From NCBI GenBank assembly GCA_905116865.2, contig CAJHNH020001575.1, forward strand, positions 12,501 through 76,500: a stretch of 64,000 bases of DNA. Direction: 5' to 3'. The position numbers were made by a program, and so were the translations under genes. The notes beneath the pieces were generated by a model, which worked only from the letters and a program-made list of their open reading frames with translations, had not been told where the DNA came from and made no database searches. The DNA comes from Candidula unifasciata. Its lineage: Eukaryota > Mollusca > Gastropoda > Stylommatophora > Geomitridae. This document shows, piece by piece, positions 1 through 12,221 of this stretch (the first letter of the stretch is position 1; the number at the start of each line of letters is the position of its first letter).

Positions 1-367
1 AAAAAGAGTGAAAAAGTGAGATACAGAACAAGAGCAGCTAGGTTGGCTGGATCCGCTATCACTACCGACGGACAGTCTATGGATCATGCTGATGTTATTA
101 TTGATGTTAATAATGCCCTCAGAGAAATGGGAAGGATAGAGGACTTTGGGGGCAGTGAATCCACATCACTCACCAGAATGGCAGACTTGGGAAATTAAGA
201 TCGGCATAGCAAAAAACGAAACGCACACCAGACACACCAGAAGACTTGTCAGTCAACATAGAACTGGTACTATTAGCGATCGGACATTGGGTTCATACGG
301 AGGGGAGGATCTGAGCACTTATGCACACGTCCGGAGTGCAATGATGATAACCCAACTAACTAACTAA
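1..367. other. Non-repetitive stretch, possibly upstream part of a LINE
   Basis: Two short overlapping open frames occur here but neither resembles a known protein. The sequence leads directly into the decayed LINE 3' end at 368, so it may be the same element further decayed. No splice pattern was found. Confidence 0.3.
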
Positions 368-601
368 GAACATGACTTGTTTTATGCATGTGAAACATGG
401 ACCATACGCAAACAAGTTGAGAAGAATGCATTAGAGGTAGGCAGTCTGGCAAGATTGGTGGAAAGAGAGCAGGGGGAAGGTAAAGGCATAGATGCCTGAA
501 TGGCCTGGCCAGATGGATGAAGCGAGCCAAAACGTTGAACTGATCCGTCGCAAAATGTGACAGCCTACGCCTACCGGCACGGCACATGATAATAATTATG
601 T
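368..601 (+). mobile_element. Non-LTR retrotransposon 3' end, decayed (RT C-terminal region)
   Basis: Frame 1 of this strand reads DLFYACETWTIRKQVEKNA, the Y-x-C-E-T-W-T motif found past the catalytic core of many LINE reverse transcriptases. Stops follow. The segment ends in CTACCGGCACGGCACATGAT plus an A/T-rich tail, and near-identical terminal words recur at about 17150-17190. The two are therefore 3' ends of one LINE family. Confidence 0.65.
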
Positions 602-774
602 TTACAAGTTAATCACTTTGATGGGTGATGTAAACACCTCCACCGACAGCTTTTACTTCCAAAGTTTTTATGAGGTACTACTTAGTGTAAGCTTGGTCGA
701 CTTTGGAGCTAGGGTCGATTGTAAAAATTCAACCTTATTGTGGATTCGACAAGCAGACAAACTATCTACTCACT
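602..774. other. Unique spacer
   Basis: Short non-repetitive sequence between a LINE end and a minisatellite. Nothing recognisable. Confidence 0.4.
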
Positions 775-1555
775 GCGAAACAACGGTTCTTAGAGAGCTC
801 AGAATAACTTGACCAGCAGGTGAAACATCGAGCCACGGTGGAACAACGGTCCCCAGAGAACCCAGGATAATCGGACCAACAGGTAAAACATCTAGCCACT
901 TTGGAACAACGGTCCCCAGAGAACCCAGGAGAATCGGACCAACAGGTAAAACATCTAGCCACGGTGGAACAACGGTCCCCAGAGAACCCAGGATAATCGG
1001 ACCAACAGGTAAAACATCTAGCCACGGTGGAACAACGGTCCCTAGAAAACCCAGGATAATTGGACCAGGAGGTAAAACATCTACCAACGGCGAAACATTG
1101 GTTACCAGAAAACCCAGGATAATTGGACCAGGAGGTAAAACATCTAGCCACGATGGAACAACGGTCCCCAGAAAACCCAGGATAATTGGACTTGGAGGTA
1201 AAACATCTACCAACGGCGAAACATTGGTTACCAGAAAACCCAGGATAATTGGACCAGGAGGTAAAACATCTAGCCACGATGGAACAACGGTCCCCAGAAA
1301 ACCCAGGATAATTGGACTTGGAGGTAAAACATCTACCAACGGCGAAACATTGGTTACCAGAAAACCCAGGATAACTGGACCAGGAGATAAAAAATCTAGC
1401 TATGACGAAACATTGGTCCCCAGAAAACCCAGGATAATTGGACCATGAGGTAAAAGTCTAGCTACGACGAAACATTGGTCACCAGAGAACCCAGGGTAAT
1501 TGGACTTGGAGGTAAAACATCTAACCACTGCGAAACATTGGTACCCAGACATGGC
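775..1555. repeat. 63-bp minisatellite with a 126-bp higher-order part
   Basis: About 12 copies of a unit containing AACCCAGGATAAT and GGTAAAACATCTA. The period is 63 bp (21 codons), so long frames stay open on both strands. Between about 1080 and 1380 two unit types alternate (ACGATGG and ACGGCGAAAC versions), giving a 126-bp higher-order repeat. Confidence 0.9.
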
Positions 1556-1779
1556 TGAAATAGGACTGATTATTGTATGCATTTCTTTCATTCGTTTACG
1601 ATGTATATGTTGATTTTACTCGTCTGTTGACGCACTTACGTAATTGTTTTTCAGGTCCGTGTTGTTTGATTCTAAGCCTGAAAGAAATAAAATTGGTAAC
1701 ATTGGACACAATCTACACAACATTTTTCACACTATTATTGAGACTATACAACTTTGTTAATATTATATATAATCTGTAA
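1556..1779. other. Unique A/T-rich spacer
   Basis: Contains an acceptor-like TTGTTTTTCAG at about 1645 and an AATAAA at about 1687, but no convincing exon. Nothing else seen. Confidence 0.3.
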
Positions 1780-2150
1780 AATACTCGTTAGAATAGTATC
1801 AGACTACGCAACTATCGTAATATTAGACATACAGAACATTAGCCATTATATAATTAGCTATTATAATAATAGATATAAGCTTAAAGAAAATTTAGCTATT
1901 ATAATATTAGATATAATCAACAGATCATTATCCATTGTAATGTTAGATATATTCTAGAGAATGCTGGCTATTGTAATATTAGATATAATCTACAGAACAT
2001 TGGCTATTGTAAAATTAGATATAATTTACAGAACATTGCCTATTGAAAAATTCGATATAATCTAGAGAATACTAGCTATTGTAATATTAGATATAATCTA
2101 CAGAATACTGGCTATTGTAATATTACATATAAACTAAAGAACATTAATCA
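1780..2150. repeat. 36-bp degenerate A/T-rich minisatellite
   Basis: About 10 diverged copies of a unit containing TATTGTAATATTAGATATAA and ACAGAACATTGG. The copies vary in length and sequence, suggesting an old array. Confidence 0.8.
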
Positions 2151-2565
2151 CAACCATGTCAGACTACGCAACTGTCTATAAATAATGGCAGGTCACACAA
2201 ATGACACACTTAATGGAAACGCTTTAGAACGTTTCAAACGTTATGTGAGAAAGATAAGAAAAAACACACAGGGGATAAACAGGGTTTAAACTTTATTTGG
2301 GAGGTCGAAGCGGCCTACAGGATACGACCACAATGGAACTTGATCTAAAACATCGTAGCAACCTTTATTCAAAAGGACTCAGGGAGAACAAGTGGCATGT
2401 GGTTTCTCCTACTGACAAACATAATCTTATCTCCACCATTGCAACAGTTTGCAGAATGAGACACTATCTCGGGATGTGGCAGACAAAATAGACTACTGTA
2501 GATATCAAAACATGTTTTTCTAACCCCCCCTACTGCGTTCGGCTTCAAATACGGGCCAGCCTATA
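2151..2565. other. Unique spacer, no gene seen
   Basis: Non-repetitive sequence with one 64-codon open frame (2297-2491) that resembles nothing I know and has no splice context. Confidence 0.3.
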
Positions 2566-2987
2566 CATGTCAGTCAGTCAGTACGTCAGTCAGTACGTCA
2601 GTTAGTCAGTACGCCAGTCAGTCAGTCAGTAGGTCAGTCAGTCAGTACGTCAGTCAGTCAGTACGTCAGTCAGTCAGTACGTCAGTCAGTAGGTCAGCCA
2701 GTCAGTACGTCAGTCAGTCAGTCAGTACGTCAGTCAGTAAGTCAGTACGTCAGTCAGTAAGTCAGTCAGTACGTCAGTCAGTCAATACGTCAGTCAGTCA
2801 GTACGTCAGTCAGTCAGTACGTTAGACAGTCAGTACGTCAGTCAGCCAGTACATCATTCAGTCAGTACGTCAGACAGTCAGTCAGTACATCAGTCAGTCA
2901 ATACGTCAGCGACTCAGTACGTCAGTCAGTCAGTTAGTACGTCAGTCAGTGAGTCAGTGTGTGTGTCAGTCAGTCAGTCAGTAGCAT
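2566..2987. repeat. CAGT-based microsatellite/minisatellite array
   Basis: Runs of CAGT interrupted by ACGT give a dominant 12-bp rhythm, CAGTCAGTACGT. On the minus strand the array directly follows the 3' end of the LINE fragment at 2988-3560. It may therefore be an expanded LINE tail. Confidence 0.9.
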
Positions 2988-3560
2988 GTCCGTTTCAGAA
3001 CCTTGTTCCCATCACAACCTTCCGGAAAACTTCTCGATCACAAGCAAGATGTCCCGCGTCCTATACACCCATTTGGAGATAGTCCGCCACATCCTGCACC
3101 CATCTTCTCTTTGGCCTTCATCTTCCTTTCTTCCCAGGCATTTACCCCTCCATTATTGTTCTCTCTAAACTTTCGTGACTTTCAAATGACTAAAATATTT
3201 CAATTTTCTCTGTGTTTTATCGTCTTTAACACCCAACCTTCTTCAATATTCAGTTCTTGAAGTATGGATGCATTTGTTTTATTTTTTTACCCATGATATT
3301 CTTAGAACCCGTGTATAACATTTGTATTTAAAGATATTTATGTACTGTTCAGCTTGTTCAGTAAATGTCCAGGTCTTATAGGCGTATGTTGCAATGGAAA
3401 AGATGCACGCTCTTAGAAATCAAATTTGTGTAGTGCTGTTTGTCCCAATCAATAATTTATTTAGTTGCTTTAGTCTTGGAAGAGCAATTAATGGTCGTCG
3501 TTTAAATTCCTTCATTGTGTCACCATCGTTGGTAATCAATGACACTAAAATATTCAAGTG
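2988..3560 (-). mobile_element. Non-LTR retrotransposon fragment: RT C-terminal region to 3' end
   Basis: On the minus strand the decayed frames read LVSLITNDGDTMKEFKRRP, then ATYAYKTWTFTEQAEQ, then YTRVLRISW. After a frame change they give VLKTIKHREN, a KYFSHLK block, and a GR-rich box with RWVQDVADYL. These are the successive motifs of the C-terminal third of RTE-like LINE polymerases (LGS-I, Y-C-E-T-W, L-K-Y-F-G-H, G-R-P-x-R-W). Stops and frameshifts show it is dead. The 3' end meets the CAGT array. Confidence 0.75.
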
Positions 3561-3939
3561 TTTTTTCTTTTCTTTTCATCGCTGTTATGGTTTCTTAGCA
3601 AGTTTTGCAGAAGGTAGTTTGCCATCGCTTTCCTTATGAGTAGTGACTGTACTAGTCGGTGGCCATAGCCATTGTCTAAACGTGAGCAGCAGAAAATATG
3701 CTTGGAATTAACAACAGCCTGCAAGATTTTGGCAACTTAGCCATAAAACTACGGTGCTAGAATTTACACGCTTCGGGATGTGGACACGAATCCTCGCTCG
3801 GTCTCCAGTAGACAAGTTCAACAAACTGACAAATGCTAAACTTGCAGAATATCTCAGCAGCTTTTTCTTCTTCTTCTCTTCCACATTTTACCTCATCGAA
3901 GTGTCCGGGGGTGGGGGGGGGGGGGGGGGGATGTAATGT
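3561..3939. other. Mixed repeat-derived spacer with poly-G
   Basis: On the minus strand it contains GCGATGGCAAACTACCTTCT, which looks like part of a dispersed repeat but could not be assigned. A poly-G run lies at about 3907-3930. No gene was seen. Confidence 0.3.
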
Positions 3940-4200
3940 TGGTTGATGAGCTCTGTCAAGAGCACTATTAAGACTGATGTTCATTTCTGTAAGGCTGTTC
4001 CTAATGCCATCACTCCATATTTTCCGAGGTCTTCCACTCGCTCTATACCCGTTGTAATGTTTTATTGTGGCTCGCTGTGGTAGATAGTAACAGGGCATTC
4101 TTGTTAGGTATCCAAACCACTTCATTTGTTGTCCTTAGATGACCTGTAAGACTGGCTTTATTCCTAGCATTCGTCTGATTTTATGATTTCGTATTCTATC
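3940..4200 (-). mobile_element. Second LINE C-terminal fragment, different family
   Basis: The minus strand reads IRRMLGIKPVLQ, then MKWFGYLTRMP, then ASGRPRKIWSDGI. This is the RRxLGVxPLL / KWFGHLxRMP / GRPRxxWxD series of a LINE polymerase C-terminus. It lies upstream of, and is not collinear with, the 2988-3560 fragment, so it is a separate insertion. It ends about 90 bp from the convertase exon at 4292. Confidence 0.7.
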
Positions 4201-4291
4201 TCAGCATCTACACGTATAAAACAGAAACAAACGCAAGTATACGAAAAACGTGATTCCAACAATAACATTTGCTATAGTATCTGCCCCTGAC

Positions 4292-4394
4292 CATCGTCGA
4301 TAATTGTAATAACAATATTCTTTCCGGAGATTCCCATTCTCCAAACGTCCTTGACCCGGAGGTCGGTCACTGGAACGTCTCCGCGCTTGTTGTT
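4292..4394 (-). CDS. Proprotein convertase exon: catalytic aspartate region (DDG)
   Basis: A 103-nt exon, entered in phase 0 after the acceptor TTTGTTTTTCAG and left in phase 1 within a glycine codon at a weaker donor, GTCAGG. It encodes 34 residues, starting NNKRGDVPVTDLRV, through KDVWRMGISGKN, to IVITIIDD plus the first base of Gly. This is the D-L-x-V-x-x-V-W-x-x-G-x-[ST]-G-K block of kexin-type peptidase S8. It ends at the catalytic-triad aspartate (DDG). PCSK1 has an intron at this glycine as I recall it. The exon joins the one at 12222-12365 in phase. The exons carrying the catalytic His and Ser should lie at lower coordinates. I found none in 1-4291, so they are probably outside the window. 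A decayed LINE lies directly downstream on the same strand (3940-4200). Confidence 0.88.
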
Positions 4395-4949
4395 CTGAAA
4401 AACAAAATGGTGGCAGATAGAATATATGGTATGAAATTATGGCGACAGTTGCTAATTATACTAAAGGTGCTGATGGTGATGTTAAGGGGGGGGGGGGCGG
4501 GATGATGCTGATGTAGATCCAAATCATGGTGGTGATAGTCAAAGCATGTAATCCATGTAATTCATTGTCGATTTCGCCAAACTGCAATGGTACCTGTCAG
4601 CAGAAAAGTCACCCGCAATTTCGTCCGCATAGGATTGCAGTTTCCAGCTAGCTGGAGCAGCCATTACGAATAGCCGAATCATAACGTCTGTGGAGTTTTC
4701 CCGCGGTATTTTTGATCTGCTCTATTGGTTTGCCGTGCAGACTGAGATGCTTAAACATGCGTTCTTTTAGGTAAACCTTCAGACAGCAGCCTGGAAGTAA
4801 CAATCTGATCAATTGATTGATTGATCATCTGAGGGCGGAACAATGTATCGGTAAATAGAAACAAGATACCAACCATCCAGTACACTTACGGACCAACTGA
4901 CATCTTTATTAAGATATCCAAACAAAATTATGAGCGCCAAGAAACAGAT
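4395..4949. other. Intron sequence with poly-G, no further exon seen
   Basis: Part of the 7.8-kb convertase intron. It has a poly-G run at about 4486-4500 and otherwise unique sequence. I see no coding or RNA signal. Confidence 0.4.
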
Positions 4950-5350
4950 GACAAAAGTAGATTAAAACCAGTACTGTGCTACCAGTGCCAGACTCGGATA
5001 TTATGAAAGGCTAACCTACTTTAAATCAACACCTGTAAAATTAGATGCATGAGAAAGACTACCTACTTAACCATCTGAAACAAAGTTAAAAAAGATATTA
5101 TCAGAAAGACTGTAGGAACAACACCAGGCAGCAAATTTATTGAGAAACAGAAGATGAAATGATTTGGTCATCTTGTAAAAAATGCAGCCAGAACAACTAT
5201 CATCGAAGGCGCTAAACATGAAAAGAACTTAACTGAAAGCAAGAAACCACCCTAAGAAAAGATACATTTGAGCCAGCGGGAAGCGTAAATGGAAGGAAAC
5301 GATGAAAGAAATGTGGTAAAAACAATAAGTAGTTTCCCACTAGACTGCAA
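4950..5350 (+). mobile_element. Decayed LINE fragment (RT C-terminal region)
   Basis: One frame, broken by stops, reads LKPVLCYQCQTRIL, then KDIIRKTVGTTPGS, then KFIEKQKMK and FGHLVKNAARTTI. This is a decayed LYGCETW...IRxxxGxxP...IxxxQxxWFGHLxRM series. It is inserted in the convertase intron in antisense orientation to the gene. Confidence 0.65.
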
Positions 5351-6358
5351 AAATAGGAAAAGTGAAGAAAAGACAAGGGTTTTTTCCGTGCAGGAAATAT
5401 GAAATAGGACTCATGGCTTCAACGATGAATATGTGAATAGTGAATTATACAACAACTACAACATATAACTACATAGGCAGCTCCTAGTCCGACCAAGAGC
5501 GCGAACTACAAGACCTATTCTGAATCATACAAATGGAATAAAATAATCATATTTAATATCTGTTTATCATTCTGAACACAAAACTGGCGTGCCTTGCAGA
5601 TAACAGTAGATTAACAGTCATCAACTTTTTCGAACAGACGATGTGCTAACCAAATCTAAATCTAACACAATCTACCTACTGAACGTACCCTTAAACCCGA
5701 AACCAGTGAACCAGTTCATCTCTCTTGACTGCACCGTACTTAAGTTGCAGCGAGAACCCTATACAGTTCTACAACAATAGGAGAACTACATGTCCCTAGG
5801 GCCACTGACGATACCAAAAAGCAAAGAGAGCCTTTTCTGCTGTGCTGGGCCACGGCCAGCTCCAGATTTATAAGGCCGTCCAGCTTGAACGGGAATTCCC
5901 GTTCTTGTGCAAGAACTGAGTCCCTCTGCGTCCATAGTTTTCATCGAGGAGATGTATACGCAAATTAAACTACAGTTTCATTAATTTTCGACATATTTTT
6001 TAGAACTACACGTCATTTTTAAGGTAAATAAGTGTGCCGAATAAATATAACAATAAAGGCTCTTACAGACAAACAAAAATGCTTTAGCTACAGTCAACAT
6101 GAACATAAACATCAATAACGTTTAGATGTAAACTAAAAGTTGTTCCAGCAAAAGTAAAGAAATATCAGTGGTAACTCTTTGATTCTGAGAGGGTATTGTT
6201 GCATCAGAGGAGCTTGGAGGGGGGGGGGGAGGGGAGGGGAGTGGTGGCCTTTGTACTTTATCAAATTTAGCGCATAAAAATACTGCTATGAAACCTACAC
6301 ATATCATACATAACATAAATATAAGTAATTGATGGTTATTATTATTATTAGTAGTAGA
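5351..6358. other. Unique intron sequence, no gene seen
   Basis: About 1 kb without recognisable coding exon or tandem repeat. It contains a poly-G block at about 6219-6240. A GC-richer patch near 5830-5930 has no family resemblance I can name. Confidence 0.4.
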
Positions 6359-6589
6359 CTACTACAACATATAATTATGCTGTTATTTAATAATTAGTAA
6401 ACAAGCATAATTAGTATGAAATTGATATGTGCAATACTTTGTTCACCCAGAGTAGTTTTCTTAACAGTACTTACAGCACTACTAAATATGTATCCTCAAG
6501 GTACAAACAGCACAAACAAATTTGTCCAGTTTCATCACGTTGGATAAAATCAATTCCTTACCATTGCGAATTTTTTTGGTAACAAATAT

Positions 6590-6885
6590 GCATAGGAAGT
6601 GGATGAACAACAGAAGTTTCTGCAAGAGTTTACAGCCAGTGTTCGCGAAGCAAAGCAAAAGCCAGTTTACAAAAATTAACACAGACCGTACAACTGCAAA
6701 TATGCAAAAGAAGTTGATGAGTAACCAGAAGTTTCCGCAAGAGTTTACAGCCAGTGTTCGCGAAGCAAAGCAAAAGCCAGTTTACACAAATTAACACAGA
6801 CCGTACAACTGCAAATATGCAAAAGAAGTCGATGAACAACCAGAAGTTTCCGCAAGAGTTTACAGCCAGTGTTCGCGAAGCATAA
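6590..6885 (+). repeat. 115-bp tandem repeat inside the dispersed element
   Basis: About 2.6 copies with an exact 115-bp period, marked by AGTTTACAGCCAGTGTTCGC. The partner element at 22940-23655 has a single copy of this segment, so the tandem growth happened in copy A. Confidence 0.85.
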
Positions 6886-7485
6886 GTCAAATGGTTAAGG
6901 ATTAATATTATTTGTGTACTGCTACAACATATAATTATACTGTTAGTCAACAATTAGTAAAGAGGCAAAGAGTGACTTGCTGTGAGAGGTTAGTTAGTAA
7001 ATTAAATATAATTTTTATCCACTTACCTAGAGCTCCGAAATATCTTGACACAATTTATCCACAGTGTGGTTGCACCATTTATGCACAGTCAATATGAAAG
7101 CAATAGTTTTCTTCAAACACAAGATAGTTTGCACCTGACTACTGTCGATATTCTAAATTACCTGTTTGTATTATCCCTAAAAGTAAGATTTCTACATTTA
7201 AAGTAGAAAAGTCATAAACAGCCAGTTCCCAATAATTCCAACTACTGACTAGAAACAGTGACACTGACACACACATCACAACACGACTGTCTTCCTTGAA
7301 TTAAAATTAAAATTAAAATTGCTGTATATCCACTTCACAGTATCCATTTGTAGATTTGTAATACGAATACGTTTAAAGCACAGGACTTTGTAGGCATATA
7401 TATATGTCACACAATGCAACATGGAAACGCTCCTAGTAACCTATTTTCGAGGGAACTCCTCCAAAATGTACCGTCATTAAGTTGT
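6590..7485 (+). mobile_element. Dispersed repeat, copy A (inverted partner at 22940-23655)
   Basis: From ATGCATAGGAAGTGGATGAA to AATCCTCCAAAATGTACC-like sequence this region aligns along its length with the reverse complement of 22940-23655. Shared words include AAGTCAAATGGTTAAGGATT, AGAGCTCCGAAATATCTTGA and TGGTTGCACCATTTATGCA. I see no coding capacity, so it is probably a non-autonomous element. A piece of it (about 6360-6420) lies just upstream. The family is not recognised. Confidence 0.75.
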
Positions 7486-7792
7486 CAGGACTGAATATAT
7501 GCAGCCGGACGTGGCTGGGCCTTATATCAACTTTTCGACTCCCTTCCCTCTTCCGGAGAGTCCTCATCTGCAAACCTGCCAGTTTTAGTTCGCAAGGGCA
7601 GCCAAACCGAAAGTATTAACAGCCTGTTACAGACTGTTGCTATTAAAGAGCTTCTACTTGGAAACGCAATGACAATAGCTGCTGCTGCCCATCACACAAT
7701 TGATCATAGACGGTTGCTCCCCACAACGCTTAACATCAGAAGGTAAAGTTCATGATGATGATGTTGCTGATGACTCAGAGAGGTACAAGAGG

Positions 7793-7831
<39 letters not shown>

Positions 7832-8005
7832 AAAGTCTCTGTCTACCCCACAACCCCCCTTCCCCACACCCCAACGCCCATGACTTTGTATGTGCCGGGC
7901 CGTTTACAATTATGAAATTACTATAATAAAATTGTTATTTTAATATTATTATTACTATCTTTTATTATTTTTATTATTATAAATTTAGTCTAATTATTTA
8001 ATTAA
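7486..8005. other. Intron spacer with a TG microsatellite
   Basis: Unique sequence, then an uninterrupted TG run at about 7797-7829, then an A/T-rich lead-in to the 35-bp array. No exon was seen. Confidence 0.5.
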
Positions 8006-11000
8006 TGGACTATGTATTGTTGGCCGGCGAGATGTATTGTTAAACTATGTAATGTTGGCCGGCGAGATGTATTGTTGAACTATGTATTGTTGGCCGGCAA
8101 GATGTATTGTTGGAATATGTATTGTTGGCCGGCAAGATGTATTGTAGAACTATGTATTGTTGGCCGGCAAGATGTATTGTTGGACTATGTATTGTTGGCC
8201 GGCAAGATGTATTGTTGGACTATGTATTGTTGGCCGGCGAGATGTATTGTAGAACTATGTATTGTTGGCCGGCAAGATGTATTGTTGAACTATGTATTGT
8301 TGGCCGGCGAGATGTATTGTAGAACTATGTATTGTTGGCCGGCAAGATGTATTGTTGGACTATGTATTGTTGGCCGGCAAGATGTATTGTTGAACTATGT
8401 ATTGTTGGCCGGCGAGATGTATTGTTGAACTATGTATTGTTGGCCGGCAAGATGTATTGTTGGACTATGTATTGTTGGCCGGCAAGATGTATTGTTGGAC
8501 TATGTATTGCAGGCCGGCAAGATGTATTGTTGAACTATGTATTGTTGGCCGGCAAGATGTATTGTTGAACTATGTATTGTTGGCCGGCGAGATGTATTGT
8601 TGAACTATGTATTGTTGGCCGGCAAGATGTATTGTTGGACTATGTATTGTTGGCCGGCAAGATGTATTGTTGGACTATGTATTGTTGGCCGGCAAGATGT
8701 ATTGTTGAACTATGTATTGTTGGCCGGCAAGATGTATTGTTGGACTATGTATTGTTGGCCGGCAAGATGTATTGTTGGACTATGTATTGTTGGCCGGCAA
8801 GATGTATTGTTGGACTATGTATTGTTGGCCGGCGAGATGTATTGTTGAACTATGTATTGTTGGCCGGCGAGATGTATTGATGAACTATGTATTGTTGAAC
8901 TATGTATTGTTGGCCGGCGAGATGTATTGTTGAACTATGTATTGTTGGCCGGCGAGATGTATTGTTGAACTATGTATTGTTGAACTATGTATTGTTGGCC
9001 GGCGAGATGTATTGTTGAACTATGTATTGTTGGCGGGCAAGATGTATTGTTGAACTGTGTATTGTTGGCCGGCGAGATGTATTGTTGAACTATGTATTGT
9101 TGGCCGGCAAGATGTATTGTTGAACTATGTATTGTAGGCCGGCAAGATGTATTGTTGAACTATGTATTGTTGGCCGGCGAGATGTATTGTTGGACTATGT
9201 ATTGTTGGCGGGCGAGATGTATTGTTGGACTATGTATTGTTGGCCGGCAAGATGTATTGTTGGACTATGTAATGTTGGCCGGCGAGATGTATTGTTGAAC
9301 TATGTATTGTTGGCGGGCAAGGTGTATTGTTGAACTATGTAATGTTGGCCGGCGAGATGTATTGTTGAACTATGTATTGTTGGCGGGCAAGGTGTATTGT
9401 TGAACTATGTATTGTTGGCCGGCGAGATGTATTGTTGAACTATGTATTGTTGGCGGGCAAGATGTTTTGTTGAACTATGTATTGTTGGCCGGCGAGATGT
9501 ATTGTTGAACTATGTATTGTTGGCCGGCAAGATGTATTGTTGAACTATGTATTGTAGGCCGGCAAGATGTATTGTTGAACTATGTATTGTTGGCCGGCGA
9601 GATGTATTGTTGAACTATGTATTGTTGGCCGGCAAGATGTATTGTTGAACTATGTATTGCAGGCCGGCAAGATGTATTGTTGAACTATGTATTGTTGGCC
9701 GGCGAGATGTATTGTTGAACTCTGTGTTGTTGGCCGGCGAGATGTATTGTTGAACTATGTATTGTTGGCCGGCAAGATGTATTGTTGAACTATGTATCGT
9801 TGGCCGGCAAGATGTATTGTTGAACTATGTATCGTTGGCCGGCAAGATATATTGTTGAACTATGTATCGTTGGCCGGCAAGATGTATTGTTGAACTATGT
9901 ATCGTTGGCCGGCGAGATGTATTGTTGAACTATGTATTGTTGAACTATGTATTGTTGGACTATGTATTGTTGAACTATGTATTGTTGGCCGGCGAGATGT
10001 ATTGTTGAACTATTTATTGTTGGCCGGCGAGATGTATTGTTGGACTATGTATTGTTGAACTATGTATTGTTAGCCGGCAAGATGTATTGTTGAACTATGT
10101 ATTGTTGGCCGGCGAAATGTATTGTTGAACTATGTATTGTTGGCCGGCGAGATGTATTGTTGAACTATGCGTTGTTGGCCGGCAAGATGTATTGGTGAAC
10201 TATGTAATGTTGGCCGGCGAGATGTATTGTTAAACTATGTATTGTTGGCCGGCAAGATGTATTGTTGAACTATGTATTGTTGGCCGGCAAGATGTATTGT
10301 TGAACTAAGTATTGTTGGCCGGCAAGATGTATTGTTGAACTATGTATTGTTGGCCGGCGAGATGTATTGTTGAACTATGTATTGTTGGCCGGCGAGATGT
10401 ATTGTTGAACTATGTATTGTTGGACTATGTATTGTTAAACTATGTATTGTTGGCCGGCAAGATGTATTGTTGAACTATGTATTGTTGGACTATGTATTGT
10501 TGAACTATGTATTGTTGGCCGGCGAGATGTATCGTTGAACTATGTATTGTTGGCCGGCGAGATGTTTTGTTGAACTATGTATTGTTGGCCGTCGAGATGT
10601 ATCGTTAAACTATGTATTGTTGGCCGGCGAGATGTATTGTTGGACTATGTATTGTTGGCCGGCAAGATGTATTGTTGAACTATGTATTGTTGGCCGGCGA
10701 GATGTATTGTTGAACTATGTATTGTTGGCTGGCAAGATGTATTGTTGAACAAAGTATTGTTGGCCGGCAAGATGTATTGGTAAACTATGTATTGTTGGCC
10801 GGCAAGATGTATTGTTGGACTATGTATTGTTGGCCGGCAAGATGTATTGGTAAACTATGTAATGTTGGCCGGCGAGATGTATTGTTGAACTATGTATTGT
10901 TGGCCGGCAAGATGCATTGTTGAACTATGTATTGTTGGCAGGCGAGATGTATTGTTGAACTATGTATTGTTGGCTGGCGAGATGTATTGTTGAACTATGT

Positions 11001-12006
11001 ATTGTTGGCCGGCAAGATGTATTGTTGAACTATGTATTGTTGGCCGGCGAGATGTATTGTTGAACTATGTATTGTTGGCCGGCAAGATGTATTGTTGAAC
11101 TATGTATCGTTGGCCGGCAAGATGTATTGTTGAACTATGTATCGTTGGCCGGCAAGATGTATTGTTGAACTATGTATCGTTGGCCGGCAAGATGTATTGT
11201 TGAACTATGTATCGTTGGCCGGCAAGATGTATTGTTGAACTATGTATCGTTGGCCGGCAAGATGTATTGTTGAACTATGTATCGTTGGCCGGCAAGATGT
11301 ATTGTTGAACTATGTATCGTTGGCCGGCGAGATGTATTGTTGAACTATGTATTGTTGAACTATGTATTGTTGGACTATGTATTGTTGAACTATGTATTGT
11401 TGGCCGGCGAGATGTATTGTTGAACTATGTATTGTTGGCCGGCGAGATGTATTGTTGGACTATGTATTGTTGGCCGGCAAGATGTATTGTTGGACTATGT
11501 ATTGTTGGCCGGCAAGATGTATTGGTAAACTATGTATTGTTGGCCGGCAAAGGTGTATTGGTAAACTATGTATTGTTGGCCGGCGAGATGTATTGTTGAA
11601 CTATGTATTGTTGGCCGGCAAGATGTATTGTTGAACTATGTATTGTTGGCTGGCGAGATGTATTGTTGAACTATGTATTGTTGGCTGGCGAGATGTATTG
11701 GTGAACTATATATTGTTGGCTGGCGAGATGTATTGTTGAACTATCTATTGTTGGCTGGCGAGATGTATTGTTGAACTATGTATTGTTGGCCGGCAAGATG
11801 TATTGTTGAACTATGTATTGTTGGCCGGCAAGATGTATTGTTGAACTATGTATTGTTGGCCGGCAAGATGTATTGTTGAACTATGTATTGTTGGCTGGCG
11901 AGATGTATTGTTGAACTATGTATTGTTGGCTGGCGAGATGTATTGGTGAACTATATATTGTTGGCTGGCGAGATGTATTGTTGAACTATGTATTGTTGGC
12001 AGGCAG
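8006..12006. repeat. 4-kb minisatellite of a 35-bp unit, about 114 copies
   Basis: The unit has two modules that both start TGTATTGTTG: a 15-bp module (continuing AACTA) and a 20-bp module with the GCCGGC palindrome (continuing GCCGGCAAGA or GCCGGCGAGA). Most copies are 15+20, and some positions carry extra 15-bp modules (for example near 8880, 9930 and 11340). The array lies in the intron between the convertase exons at 12222-12365 and 4292-4394. Three forward frames remain open for long stretches, but none is a gene. Confidence 0.95.
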
Positions 12007-12028
12007 GATGTTGACCACATCGACTACA

Positions 12029-12108
12029 GAGAGCCGACTGGTCTCTAAAATACAGGTCTAACTCTATATTCTCAATTAGTCTAAAGGCGTGGATAACGGT
12101 CTTTTACT
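12029..12108 (+). mobile_element. SINE 3' end fragment (family copy 1)
   Basis: Contains GAGCCGACTGGTCTC and ATACAGGTCTAACTCTATAT, which align with the 3' parts of the copies at 13393-13660 (minus), 26685-26905 (plus) and 31660-31840 (minus). It abuts the end of the 35-bp array. Confidence 0.6.
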
Positions 12109-12221
12109 AGCAATTGTTGATAATGTTGATGTTGTTGGTGATGATTGGAATGGTGACGAGAATGGTGGTCGTGACAGCAATGATGGCAATGGCCACACTG
12201 AGGACGATAAGACATACTTAC

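Noticed and set aside
8006..12006. CRISPR-like regular repeats
   Set aside because: Repeats are directly contiguous with no variable spacers, in a eukaryotic intron. The same applies to the other regular arrays in the window.
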